Assembly (NCBI GenBank): GCA_052387115.1 | Contig: JBQTJM010000406.1 | Location: forward strand, 1-16,337 | Length of the DNA stretch: 16,337 bases | Reading direction: 5' to 3' | DNA from: JACCXJ01 sp052387115 | GTDB lineage: Bacteria > Pseudomonadota > Gammaproteobacteria > JACCXJ01 | In this document: positions 1 through 7,304 of the stretch, piece by piece | How positions within the stretch are numbered: the first letter of the stretch is position 1 | Layout of the letters: each line of letters opens with the position of its first letter | Program-made: the position numbers and the translations under genes | The notes under the pieces: generated by a model | Told to the model about the DNA's origin: nothing | Seen by the model: only the letters and a program-made list of their open reading frames with translations | Database searches by the model: none

Positions 1-115
1 GTGGATTTCACGCCGGCGCGGATATCCTCCTCGCGGTCGGCCATGGCGTACATGGTGTCGTAGACCACGGCCCACAGCACGGTGGCGATGTAGAGCAGCC
101 ACGCGATCCTCGGCG
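1..115. repeat. Left copy of 115-bp terminal direct repeat
   Basis: Bases 1-115 match 16223-16337 exactly by direct reading. The repeat begins at the first base and ends at the last base of the window. That is what a circular assembly path or a tandemly repeated unit looks like when cut open. It lies inside ubiA coding sequence. Confidence 0.95.
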
Positions 116-146
116 TGCCCCCGGTCTGTGCCGCGAAGGCCAGGGG
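1..146 (-). pseudogene. ubiA: Internal fragment of ubiA, cut at its 5' side
   Basis: Read on the minus strand, this stretch encodes about 48 residues from the middle of UbiA, including PLAFAAQTGGTPRIAWLLY and YDTMYAMADREED, the second Asp-rich (Mg-pyrophosphate-binding) motif of UbiA prenyltransferases. UbiA attaches a polyprenyl chain to 4-hydroxybenzoate in ubiquinone synthesis and is an integral membrane protein. Bases 1-115 are identical to 16223-16337. UbiA likeness ends abruptly: family members usually have Gly-Ile/Val-Pro before AFAA, but here the codons upstream of the Pro read Ser-Asp, and an in-frame stop lies at 156-158. The break is therefore near position 147. The 5' half of the gene is not in the window. 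If the ends join into a circle, this fragment is the upstream extension of the ubiA piece at 15955-16337 and the gene lacks its start. Confidence 0.8.
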
Positions 147-161
147 GTCGGAAGGCTACGG

Positions 162-209
162 GGTTTCCCTCACTGGCTACCACTAGCGAGCTGGATACTA
201 GCGGAAACC
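162..209. repeat. Imperfect nested inverted repeat beside the ubiA junction
   Basis: The arms GGTTTCC (162-168) and GGAAACC (203-209) are exact reverse complements. Inside them CCACTAG (180-186) faces CTAGCGG (198-204), matching 6 of 7. ACTAGCG also occurs as a direct repeat (182-188 and 197-203). The patch is visibly less GC-rich than its surroundings and starts about 15 bp from where ubiA similarity ends. It could be a recombination site, an operator or chance. No integrase or transposase gene is in the window to support the first option. Confidence 0.4.
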
Positions 210-224
210 AGAGGGTTAATCTCT

Positions 225-398
225 TTCCGCGCCGCCTATAGCACCATCCTGGAGAAATGCCCGGACGCCGATCCGGTCCTCGGTTCCAGGCTCGAGAATG
301 CGGGCTTCCTGGGCAGCAACACTGCATGGGACTCACTCGGTCAGCGTGAACGCCGTTTGCACGGGGAACACGGCGTGTTCCCTCTAAGCGATGGTTGA
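225..398 (+). pseudogene. Unidentified 3' gene tail on the plus strand, no start codon
   Basis: A plus-strand frame is open from upstream of the ubiA junction to TGA at 396-398 and contains no ATG. From about 225 onward it has strong G/C bias at third codon positions and ordinary protein composition, for example TILEKCPDADPVLGSRLENA and NTAWDSLGQRERRLHG. This suggests the last ~57 codons of a real gene whose 5' part was lost at the recombination joint near 147. It converges on, and just overlaps, the 3' end of the damaged lysozyme. I do not recognise the family. The alternative is a chance open frame in GC-rich DNA. Confidence 0.35.
364..382 (-). terminator. Possible hairpin terminator after the cluster
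   Basis: GGGAACAC (364-371) pairs perfectly with GTGTTCCC (375-382) around a 3-base loop. The hairpin sits a few bases past the restored stop of the lysozyme remnant (384-386). There is no run of T after it on either strand, so intrinsic termination is uncertain. It also falls inside the plus-strand gene tail. Confidence 0.4.
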
Positions 399-738
399 CT
401 CGACCAGCTTTGCCTCGGCCTCCCTTCTCTTCAACAGACCGTCAAGCTCCTTGTTGATCCATATCTCAAGGCCCGCGCTTAATCTTGATATCCGCAAACT
501 GCGGGGCCCTGTTGTTCGCAGCTATGCCCGATTTGGCGATCGCGGTTTTGAGTCTCTTCAGTTGGTCCTCGGTCAGATGCGGACCCCAGTCCGACTCGAA
601 CTGGTCCACGGTGACGAATCCCAGATCGTAGCCGATCCCGATCGTGATCCCGGAGCCGCCTCCGGGCCATTTGGACGGCTGATTCAATCCTTCGAAGTCG
701 AGAATGAGCTTCTTGGCTTTTTCTGTGATTTCGAGCAT
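384..738 (-). pseudogene. Phage-type lysozyme (GH24/T4-like), damaged
   Basis: The start is firm: AGGAGG lies 6 bases before the ATG at 738, and the gene lies 39 bp after the preceding one. Residues 1-87 match the N-terminus of T4/pesticin-like lysozymes, which cleave peptidoglycan. Glu16 in ILDFEGLNQ is the likely catalytic acid, and WPGGGSGITIGIGYDLG is the family's glycine-rich active-site segment. The annotated frame stops at 466-468 after only 90 residues. Shifting frame by one base near 470-482 restores a run ending KELDGLLKRREAEAKL before TAG at 384-386. That tail resembles the GLVNRRxxE ending typical of GH24 endolysins. The middle of the enzyme (about 60-80 residues) is therefore missing and the frame is shifted. 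An internal deletion plus frameshift fits best; an assembly error is possible. There is no signal peptide. Confidence 0.7.
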
Positions 739-777
739 GGTACCTCCTGTTTGTCTTCGACAGACTCTCCATTTTCC

Positions 778-2631
778 TTATACACTCGCGGACTTCGAGA
801 TCGTAAGTCTCGCAATCTCGACAACACCGTTGCCTTTTTCCCAATTGAGAAAAGCGATCAGACGAAAAGACCGCACGTCGCGATGAAACTTGCCTGGGTT
901 AGTCTCATTTTCGGCGGTGTCTCCCGTTCCGGCGATGGCCGTGCCTTGGATGTAACCGGTATACGTAGTCCACTCCCCGGATAAATCGGCTCCATTCACG
1001 GCACAATAGTGTTGCAGGTGGGTGGTGTTTTCGCCTTTTGTGTTACACAGCGTGGTGTCATTGCTGAAGCCGGCCCCGCCGACATGGATTTTTTTGCCAC
1101 CTGTGGTAGGCTCCTGGGCTTGTCTCGCCATGATCTCGAATCGATACAGACTGGAGTCAAACGGGATGTTCCGCTTGCCCATCATCAGGCACGCCGCGCC
1201 TCGCACGCGAAGGACGCCAGATTCGGCGACTGATACATTCGAACTGCCCGCCTTTACCTCTATGTCGTTCAGGTCGAACCCTCGGACGGTGCTGAATACC
1301 TCGACGTAAGGGCGGCCATGATGACGCTTCCGGGCATCATGCCTTTCCTTTGCCGCATCGGGCACAATGTCGTTTTTGCAAAGGTCCAGACGCCAATAGC
1401 CCACGAGGCCGGGTTCCACACCTTGCAGGCGGTAATCCATGTTGTCCTTGATCTCGGCACCTGTGAGCGCCCGATTCCACAGACGCACGTCGTCGATGCG
1501 GCCGGCGTACGCTACGAGCCCTTCGCCATCGCCATAGCCGCCGATGAGCAGCCGGGCCTCATCGGGATAGGCGATCTCTCCCGACTGCTCGACGGAACCG
1601 TTTCTGCGTTGCCCATCTACGTATAGACGCATTTTGGCGCCGTCGTACACTGCTGCCAGGTGATGCCACTGACCGAGAGAGAAGCTGCCTCGCGCCTTCA
1701 CAATGGTTGCCTTCGGCCTGTCGCGGCTGGCAAGCGCGAACCCGAATTCCCCATCGAAAACGCCGAGCAACCAACCCTTTGGTTCGTTTTCATCGCCCAT
1801 CCAGACGCCTACCGCCCTGGCCCGCGCTCCGAGGGCCTTAGGGGAAACCCAGGCTTCCACGGTAAACGTTTTCGACACTAGCGCCTTCGCGAGGTGGACG
1901 TCTCCGATCTCGTAACAGTCGCCCTCCAAAACCGGGCCGCCCAGCGGTTGCTTCGACAGGTTCCGCGCCTCTTTCTCTGCGGATCCCTGGGTCATTCGAT
2001 CTCTATCGAGACGTTCCTGATCCATGAGGGCCCGAATACGCGTCTCCAGGATGGCGGGTGGTGGCACCGGCACCAGCTTGGTGCTGACTTTGCTGGTCAT
2101 CTCCGCGCTGAAGTTGTACGAGCTCGAATAGCGAGCATCCACGGGCGTTGCGGTGATCACCGTCTTGGGCTTGGGCCGACGCGATCTGCCCGCCACTTCG
2201 CTGCCAACCGACTGTACTGTGGTCGCTATCTCCTTCAGAGCCCTGGTCTCGGTGCTTTGTCTGCGAAGGCGCAGGGTCAGCTTCATGTCGATGACGGTAT
2301 CGACGAATTGATAAAAGCTGGGCACGAAGCCCAGCTCCATCATGCTGAGGCGGTTGGCCAGCCGGTTTCCGTCGGCGTCGTAGCTGTACCCGAAATAGAC
2401 CCGGGTATCGACGAGCGTCGGTAAGTCGGTCTCCTGTCCTTCAAGCGTCAGGAGTCGGCCGGAATCCATATCCCGCAGCAGCACATGGCCGCTCATGAAC
2501 TCCGCCGCCCGCATGCTGGCCTTGTCCAATTGAAACTGCCCATCGGCGATGGCCACCGCAACCGCGTGTATCACGTCCGCGAGCGTAGCGCCACTGAGCT
2601 CCTCGGAGTTGTTCGGCTGTTCTATCGCCAT
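778..2631 (-). CDS. Core-module protein with LamG domain and C-terminal beta domain
   Basis: This 617-residue protein has three parts. Residues 1-215 hold the recurring core module: an amphipathic helix (17-47), a segment VDTRVYFGYSYD (74-85) shared with the gene at 8964-9773, the signature MELGFVPSFYQFVDTVID (98-115), a strand VDARYSSSYNFSAE (164-177) and KLVPVPPPAILETRI (185-199). Residues 236-440 form a LamG/concanavalin-like sandwich, with FTVEAWV, GQWHHLAAVYDG, LYVDG, DDVRLWNRALT and GYWRLD as its characteristic strands. Residues 450-617 look like a further all-beta, possibly carbohydrate-binding or jelly-roll, domain that I cannot name. There is no signal peptide or membrane helix. The ATG at 2631 has GAGAGGG about 10 bases upstream. 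The gene follows its neighbour after 29 bp and precedes the lysozyme by 39 bp. A binding or structural role is inferred from the LamG domain only. Confidence 0.9.
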   Translation of the reverse strand: MAIEQPNNSEELSGATLADVIHAVAVAIADGQFQLDKASMRAAEFMSGHVLLRDMDSGRLLTLEGQETDLPTLVDTRVYFGYSYDADGNRLANRLSMMELGFVPSFYQFVDTVIDMKLTLRLRRQSTETRALKEIATTVQSVGSEVAGRSRRPKPKTVITATPVDARYSSSYNFSAEMTSKVSTKLVPVPPPAILETRIRALMDQERLDRDRMTQGSAEKEARNLSKQPLGGPVLEGDCYEIGDVHLAKALVSKTFTVEAWVSPKALGARARAVGVWMGDENEPKGWLLGVFDGEFGFALASRDRPKATIVKARGSFSLGQWHHLAAVYDGAKMRLYVDGQRRNGSVEQSGEIAYPDEARLLIGGYGDGEGLVAYAGRIDDVRLWNRALTGAEIKDNMDYRLQGVEPGLVGYWRLDLCKNDIVPDAAKERHDARKRHHGRPYVEVFSTVRGFDLNDIEVKAGSSNVSVAESGVLRVRGAACLMMGKRNIPFDSSLYRFEIMARQAQEPTTGGKKIHVGGAGFSNDTTLCNTKGENTTHLQHYCAVNGADLSGEWTTYTGYIQGTAIAGTGDTAENETNPGKFHRDVRSFRLIAFLNWEKGNGVVEIARLTISKSASV

Positions 2632-2660
2632 TCGTACGCCCTCTCCTATCGGATCGACCT

Positions 2661-3317
2661 CTATCCGATCGCCAGGGTCAGCACCAGCGCCTGCCCGCCG
2701 GGAAGGATACTCCCCGCTTCCGGCGCCGTGCTCGTGATGAGTTCATGGCCTTTCGGCTCGTAGTCGGGATCCGCAAGCTCATACGGCATCCCCAGTTGGG
2801 TGAGCATGGCCCGCGCTGCCTGGTATTCCATCCTGGCCAGTTTCGGCACCACCTTCATGCCATCGGCCTGCCCCGAGGCCGGGACCGGAACGATCCGAAA
2901 CTTGAGCTGGCTGCAGGCCCGCAACTGATAGTCATAGGTGTTGCTATAGCTGGCGTCAACCGGCGTGGTATAAAGCTGTATGCGCCCAGGACCTGTCTCT
3001 CCTTGAGCTAAGGTCTGATCATTTGGAGTAGGCGAACCACCACCGAGACGGAATCGCTCTTCCCCGCTGGCCGACAGCGTCACGTAGATCTCAGCTGCCA
3101 CTTCGGGGATACGATACCAGGTCGGTTGGTAGCCCAGTTGGCGGAGCTCCTGGTAGACAGCCTCGTCACCGCCATAAACCGCCTTGAAGGTGTCCACGGT
3201 ATGTTGGTCCAGCGCCCACTGCGCCTCGGCAACCCCCCTCCCGACCGCCGCAATGAACTCCCCCAACGGAGCCGATAGCGCGCGTGTGATTTCAGCCAGG
3301 TCATCCGCTCTTGCCAT
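2661..3317 (-). CDS. Core-module protein ending in a PASTA domain
   Basis: The protein has 218 residues. Residues 7-47 form the core-module helix (GVAEAQWALDQHTVDTF). LRQLGYQPTWYRIPEVAAEI (58-77) is a diverged version of the ELGFxPTFYQF signature, VDASYSNTYDYQL (120-132) is the second strand, and LKFRIVPVPASG (138-149) is the closing strand. Residues 155-218 are a PASTA domain (VVPKLARMEYQAARAMLTQL, then the usual EAGSILPGGQALVLTLAIG ending). PASTA domains bind muropeptides or act as stalks in bacterial kinases and penicillin-binding proteins. Here there is no kinase, transpeptidase or membrane anchor. The start ATG at 3317 has GAGGGG nearby. It lies 42 bp after the upstream gene and 29 bp before the next. 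Confidence 0.88.
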   Translation of the reverse strand: MARADDLAEITRALSAPLGEFIAAVGRGVAEAQWALDQHTVDTFKAVYGGDEAVYQELRQLGYQPTWYRIPEVAAEIYVTLSASGEERFRLGGGSPTPNDQTLAQGETGPGRIQLYTTPVDASYSNTYDYQLRACSQLKFRIVPVPASGQADGMKVVPKLARMEYQAARAMLTQLGMPYELADPDYEPKGHELITSTAPEAGSILPGGQALVLTLAIG

Positions 3318-3359
3318 CTCAATGCCCCTCGTACGTCGCTATTCCCTGCATCGGGTCGG

Positions 3360-4817
3360 CTACCCCGCCGCAGCCCCGCTGGCCCGACCCAAGAATATCG
3401 TTACCGTTTTATTGAGCCCGGTCTTAGTTCCCGCCCCCGGTTCTTGACCGATCACGCGATCGAACTCCGCCTCGTTCTCCGCCGCATGATCCATGACGTC
3501 GACTCGAAAACCGGCTTGTCCGAGGAGGCGTCTTGCGACCAGTTCCGTGTAGCCGCGGACGTCGGGGACGGGCTTCTCTATTCTGGGCGGCGATGGGGGG
3601 CGCGGCTCGAGGCTCAGATTCAGGGTACTGAGCTGGCCTGCCTGAACCTGCTCGTCATCCAGTTGGGGAAAGGTCACCATGAAATCCTCTTCGCCCTCCC
3701 GCTGGACCGGCAGCATCTTGACCTCGAGCCCAACGCTCTGCAGTTGGTAGGCGCTTTTCGCCTCGCCGAGCGCTTCACTCGCCTCCTGCACTTCGCTGGC
3801 CACCGACTCGCTGAAATCGTCGAGCCCGACCTTACCACCGTCCTTGATGAGCTTCTTCCACTCGGCGAACTCTTGTTCTAAGGCTTGTAATTCGAGTTTC
3901 AGGTCCATATCGATCGCCTGCATGTCGCTGTCAAGGCGTGCTTGCTCATTCCGGAGGTGCTCAATATTGCTGTTGAGAAGATCTTTTTGTTGCGCAAGAC
4001 CCGCGGCCTCATCTTTCAGGTCTTGGATCTTTTCACAGAGCTGACGCAGTTCTTCACGGCGCTGTCTCGCCACCTCGAAGCCGCAATCGAGCTGTAAGCC
4101 AGACTGGGTGGCATCCAGCCATTCGCCGCCGGTGAGCGTGCCGTGGTTGCCGAAGCGGGAAGAATCCATGAGCCGCGTGCCCTGGCCTTCGGCCAGTTTC
4201 CAGTAGCCGACCAGCTTGGATTCGCGCCCGTCGAGGCGACGACCACCGACGAATTCGAGCTGATCCTCTTTACTGGCAAACAATCCACCGTCCCAGAGCC
4301 GTACCTCTGCGATGGACAGCGAATCGAGATCGTTTGCTCCGAGGACGATGGCCCTCACCCGATAGGGAGGATTGAGGCCTGGGAGATCTCTCCTGTCCCA
4401 AAACGCGTCGCGCAGAGGTACGTGCTTGGCCGCTCGGTAGGATACCTCAAACCGACCGACGGTAATTGACCATCGCACCCAGTCGTTTTGGCCCCAGTCG
4501 ACACGCGGTAGGCCTCCACCCATGCTGTTCACTTGGTTCTGGCTGAAAGCGATCGTGGCGAGGGCGGAAGGGCGCGGCTCAACGATGAGGTGCAAAAAAA
4601 ACGAGAGGCCGGTAGGCCCACGGGCGCTCAACTCGACGGTAAACTCGTATCCGCTACCGGATCCGCTATATTGCCAATCGAGGGGCAATACGATCGTCTC
4701 GGGAATGGGATCGGCCCAAAGCGCTTCGAGACCCACCCCCTTCCTGATCCTTTGGTACAGTTCCCCTAGGGTAGTCGCCTTCCTAAGCTTGATCGCCGGT
4801 ACCGGCAGCTCAGCCAT
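3360..4817 (-). CDS. LamG-like, coiled-coil, core-strand and PASTA protein
   Basis: This 485-residue protein has the same plan as its upstream neighbour at 4899-6395. Residues about 40-245 are LamG-like, most clearly SIAEVRLWDGG (168-178), KLVGYWKLAEGQGT (201-214) and NHGTLTGGEW (224-233). Residues 250-325 are a charged heptad-type coiled coil (LRQLCEKIQDLKDEAAGL onward). Residues 356-408 are a reduced core module (YQLQSVGLEVKMLP and GQLSTLNLSLEPRP). Residues 415-478 are a PASTA domain (VPDVRGYTELVARRLLGQAG, then GAGTKTGLNKTVTIFLG). No signal peptide is visible. The ribosome site before the ATG at 4817 is weak (AGGG about 11 bases away), and the gap to the upstream gene is 81 bp. It is probably a paralogue of its neighbour that has diverged strongly. 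An elongated structural protein is inferred. Confidence 0.88.
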   Translation of the reverse strand: MAELPVPAIKLRKATTLGELYQRIRKGVGLEALWADPIPETIVLPLDWQYSGSGSGYEFTVELSARGPTGLSFFLHLIVEPRPSALATIAFSQNQVNSMGGGLPRVDWGQNDWVRWSITVGRFEVSYRAAKHVPLRDAFWDRRDLPGLNPPYRVRAIVLGANDLDSLSIAEVRLWDGGLFASKEDQLEFVGGRRLDGRESKLVGYWKLAEGQGTRLMDSSRFGNHGTLTGGEWLDATQSGLQLDCGFEVARQRREELRQLCEKIQDLKDEAAGLAQQKDLLNSNIEHLRNEQARLDSDMQAIDMDLKLELQALEQEFAEWKKLIKDGGKVGLDDFSESVASEVQEASEALGEAKSAYQLQSVGLEVKMLPVQREGEEDFMVTFPQLDDEQVQAGQLSTLNLSLEPRPPSPPRIEKPVPDVRGYTELVARRLLGQAGFRVDVMDHAAENEAEFDRVIGQEPGAGTKTGLNKTVTIFLGRASGAAAG

Positions 4818-4898
4818 GCGCCGTCGCCCTGGTCCGTTCCGTCACCAAGATGGGCATGACCCCACGGCATCCTTTCGGCGAATGACATCGCCCGAAGC

Positions 4899-6395
4899 TC
4901 ATGGACGCCGCCCGACGACCAGGGTGATGACGCTGTCCAGTTCCGCTTGGCCACCTTCCTTGACGTCATAGATCTGCGCCAGGATGCGACCGTCCTGCAC
5001 CGGATCGACGACCTCCTGATAGACGACGGCGACGCGAAACCCGGCCTGCGCCAGCTTGCGCCGCGCGAAGTCCTCCGTGCCGCCCTCGAGCCACGGCACC
5101 ATGGAGAGTCTTGCTTTTTCCTCTCCCTCCGCCGGAACGGCCCGGAACCGCAGCTTGAGCGTGCTAAGCCGACCGGGATCGATGCGCGTATCCGGATCGG
5201 GCAAGTGCAGTCCGACCCCGCCCACACCGGGCACCACCTTGACATCCATGCTGACGCTGTCGAGCCCATACACGCGCCCGTATTCCTTGCGGATGCTCTC
5301 CCGGCCGCGGGCCATATCCTCCTGCAAGCGCAGGATGAAATCCTTCAGATGGATCTTGCGGGAAGACTCGATGTCATCGAGCGTCTTCGCCTTGCGACTA
5401 TCGATTTCTTCTCGTTTCGTACTTATCTTATCCCGCTCTTGCTGCTCAGCCTCGGCGAGCTCCTGCTGTTTCTGCGTTAACTTATTCTCCTCACCGGCCT
5501 CTGTTGTTTTGAGCGTGGACACCTCACTTCTTAGCGCTTGCAGTGGGTTATGCAATTGTCCCTTCACTTGCTGTCGGCGCGCTACAAGCGTTTCGAGGTG
5601 TGCAATCTGAAGGGCTAGGCGGGGCGGGAGTGTCCATTGTGCGCGTGCCTGACCATATTCGAGCGTGAGTCTTCCGGAATCGTAGACACCGCCGCTGCGC
5701 CGGCCTCCAGAACTGAAAGTACCCATCTGCAGTTGAAGGCCCGAGTCTCGCCGCCATTCGCCACCCTGAATCTTTCCATCGTTACCGCGATCTGAGCTAT
5801 CGACCATCAAGGTGCCCGATCCTTCATCGAGCTTCCAGTAGCCGATGAGTCCCGGCTCGCTGCCGTCCAAAGGCCGATAGCGATTATCAGCCAGATCCTT
5901 TTGGTCCTTCGGTGACTGCCAAAGCCGCAACTCCGCGAACCAATTCTCCGCCGACTTCATGGCGCGCAAGCTCAGCCAGGTTAGCCGATAGTCTTTCGCG
6001 TCGAGATGGGCATTTCCCTCGTAGTACTTTTGCTCTTCGTGAGGGTACATGGCCTGTCGCCATTGACCCCGGTTGTAAGCGAGGGCCAGGTGAGTCCATT
6101 GTCCCAGTGGTGGAACTTTAGGCAATGGCTCGAGGCGGTGCTGAAAAAAAGGGGTCAAGTGCTGGGCGCCGAGGCGCAAAACCAATTCGTCCTTAGTGCC
6201 AGAGGCCGTTTCGAAGCCAGCCCCGAGGATGGCCCACGAATCCTCCTGCGGATAGGCCACAGGTTTGAACCAGAGCTCGATACAAAATAGGTTTGCGAGA
6301 TCGAGGGGCGCGCGCTCAAAATCGATGATCGCCTCATTTCGATCACGGAGAACAAGGGCCGGGACGACGATGGAATAGGGCAACGTTTCATACAT
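4899..6395 (-). CDS. LamG, coiled-coil, core-strand and PASTA protein
   Basis: The protein has 498 residues. Residues 14-225 are a LamG/concanavalin-like domain: CIELWFKP (38-45), GQWTHLALAYNRG (98-110), FAELRLWQSP (153-162), GLIGYWKLDEGSGT (182-195) and RGNDGKIQGGEW (203-214). Residues 255-372 are a long coiled coil rich in E, K, Q and R. Residues 376-420 hold core strands (GLDSVSMDVKVVPG and GRLSTLKLRFRAVP). Residues 430-495 are a PASTA domain (SMVPWLEGGTEDFARRKLAQ, then QAELDSVITLVVG). The order matches that of the next gene downstream. The ATG at 6395 has GGGAG about 11 bases upstream. There is no secretion signal. The gene starts 35 bp after the preceding stop. The architecture suggests a rod with binding heads at both ends; that is inference. 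Confidence 0.9.
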   Translation of the reverse strand: MYETLPYSIVVPALVLRDRNEAIIDFERAPLDLANLFCIELWFKPVAYPQEDSWAILGAGFETASGTKDELVLRLGAQHLTPFFQHRLEPLPKVPPLGQWTHLALAYNRGQWRQAMYPHEEQKYYEGNAHLDAKDYRLTWLSLRAMKSAENWFAELRLWQSPKDQKDLADNRYRPLDGSEPGLIGYWKLDEGSGTLMVDSSDRGNDGKIQGGEWRRDSGLQLQMGTFSSGGRRSGGVYDSGRLTLEYGQARAQWTLPPRLALQIAHLETLVARRQQVKGQLHNPLQALRSEVSTLKTTEAGEENKLTQKQQELAEAEQQERDKISTKREEIDSRKAKTLDDIESSRKIHLKDFILRLQEDMARGRESIRKEYGRVYGLDSVSMDVKVVPGVGGVGLHLPDPDTRIDPGRLSTLKLRFRAVPAEGEEKARLSMVPWLEGGTEDFARRKLAQAGFRVAVVYQEVVDPVQDGRILAQIYDVKEGGQAELDSVITLVVGRRP

Positions 6396-6430
6396 ACGCT
6401 ATCGAGCTCCCGTAAAACCGACTCTGCCCC

Positions 6431-7132
6431 CTAAGCCGGTGTAAAAATCATGGTCTTGGTGATGCCCAGCACGTCGATCACGACAGGCACCTTGAGCTCG
6501 GGCAAAGCGTCCCCGATGGTCAGCGTGTTCTCGGCCTTGCCATTGCCCTTGGTCGGCTGAACACCATATTGCAACGTGGTGTTCTTGAGCACCTGCGCAT
6601 CCGGCACGCTGCTCCAAAGCGCGTTGAGCCTTCTCGCGAGGTCCTTGTCCAGATTGAACTGCACCTCGCGTCCGATCAAGGGCTCGCCGATCGCGGAGCG
6701 CACGGACACCGTGATCGCGATGCGCCTGGCGCCGTCGGCCGCGCGCTTCCAGGCGATCGTGACCACGGGAGGGGGCGTGCCACCGTGGACAGGCACCGCC
6801 ACGAAGCTGCCCTTGATGGTGCTGGCCGCCGCCGCGGTCGAGCTATCCATTTCCCCGGCCTCCAGGCTGAGCGGCCTGGCCTCCAGGAAGCCACCGCCTT
6901 CGCCCTTCGCCACGTTGCGTTGGGAATGCCCCGACGGCGGATGTCGCCGGTCGAGTTGAAACTGCAGCTTGAGCTCAAACTCGACCCGCGGAAGCTGGTA
7001 GGTAACGGAAGGCTGACCGTCCTGACCGGCAATGCGGAGCTGGCTGATGTAGCGCTGGGCGTGATTGATGCTGTTGGCCAGGCTGATCAGGTACTCGTCG
7101 ACACTCGTGTTAATCAGTTCGTTGTCGGCCAT
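6431..7132 (-). CDS. Core-module protein with Ig-like extension
   Basis: The protein has 233 residues. An N-terminal helix (8-33, VDEYLISLANSINHAQRYI) is followed by PSVTYQLPRVEFELKLQF (41-58), in the place of the FYQFxETIIExxISI strand of the other core proteins. After a Gly-rich linker comes STIKGSFVAVPVHGGTPPP (104-122), matching the closing strand with its polyproline. Residues 122-165 look like an Ig-like or bacterial surface beta domain (VTIAWKR, IAITVSVRSAIGEPLIGREV). A final beta stretch ends VVIDVLGITKTMIFTPA. The start is fixed by an in-frame TAA 15 bases upstream, yet the ribosome site is poor. The 172 bp before it (7133-7304) contains no convincing gene. Assignment to the core family is moderate; the strand order fits but identity is low. 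Confidence 0.8.
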   Translation of the reverse strand: MADNELINTSVDEYLISLANSINHAQRYISQLRIAGQDGQPSVTYQLPRVEFELKLQFQLDRRHPPSGHSQRNVAKGEGGGFLEARPLSLEAGEMDSSTAAAASTIKGSFVAVPVHGGTPPPVVTIAWKRAADGARRIAITVSVRSAIGEPLIGREVQFNLDKDLARRLNALWSSVPDAQVLKNTTLQYGVQPTKGNGKAENTLTIGDALPELKVPVVIDVLGITKTMIFTPA

Positions 7133-7304
7133 GCGGTGTGGATCTTATTCAACTGGATGTTTAGTTCGAGGCAGGCGGTCAACACCCCTTTTCCCTGGTC
7201 GCCCGGAAAAACACCGTTCGCCATGTCGAGCTGCCGCCCGGGCTCGTGACTGAAGCAGTCGGAGAGAAGGCAAGGACGAGCCAGACCGGCCCCGTCCATG
7301 CGCT

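Noticed and set aside
162..209. Insertion-sequence end
   Set aside because: No transposase or remnant lies nearby and no matching repeat was found at another boundary of the window.
391..984. Plus-strand 197-codon frame across the lysozyme and the end of the LamG gene
   Set aside because: It runs antisense to two recognisable protein domains and has no domain likeness or ribosome site.
7114..7299. Small 61-codon minus-strand frame between the charged-helix gene and the Ig-like gene
   Set aside because: No ribosome site, no recognisable motif, and it overlaps the next gene start. It cannot be excluded as a small protein, but it is not supported.
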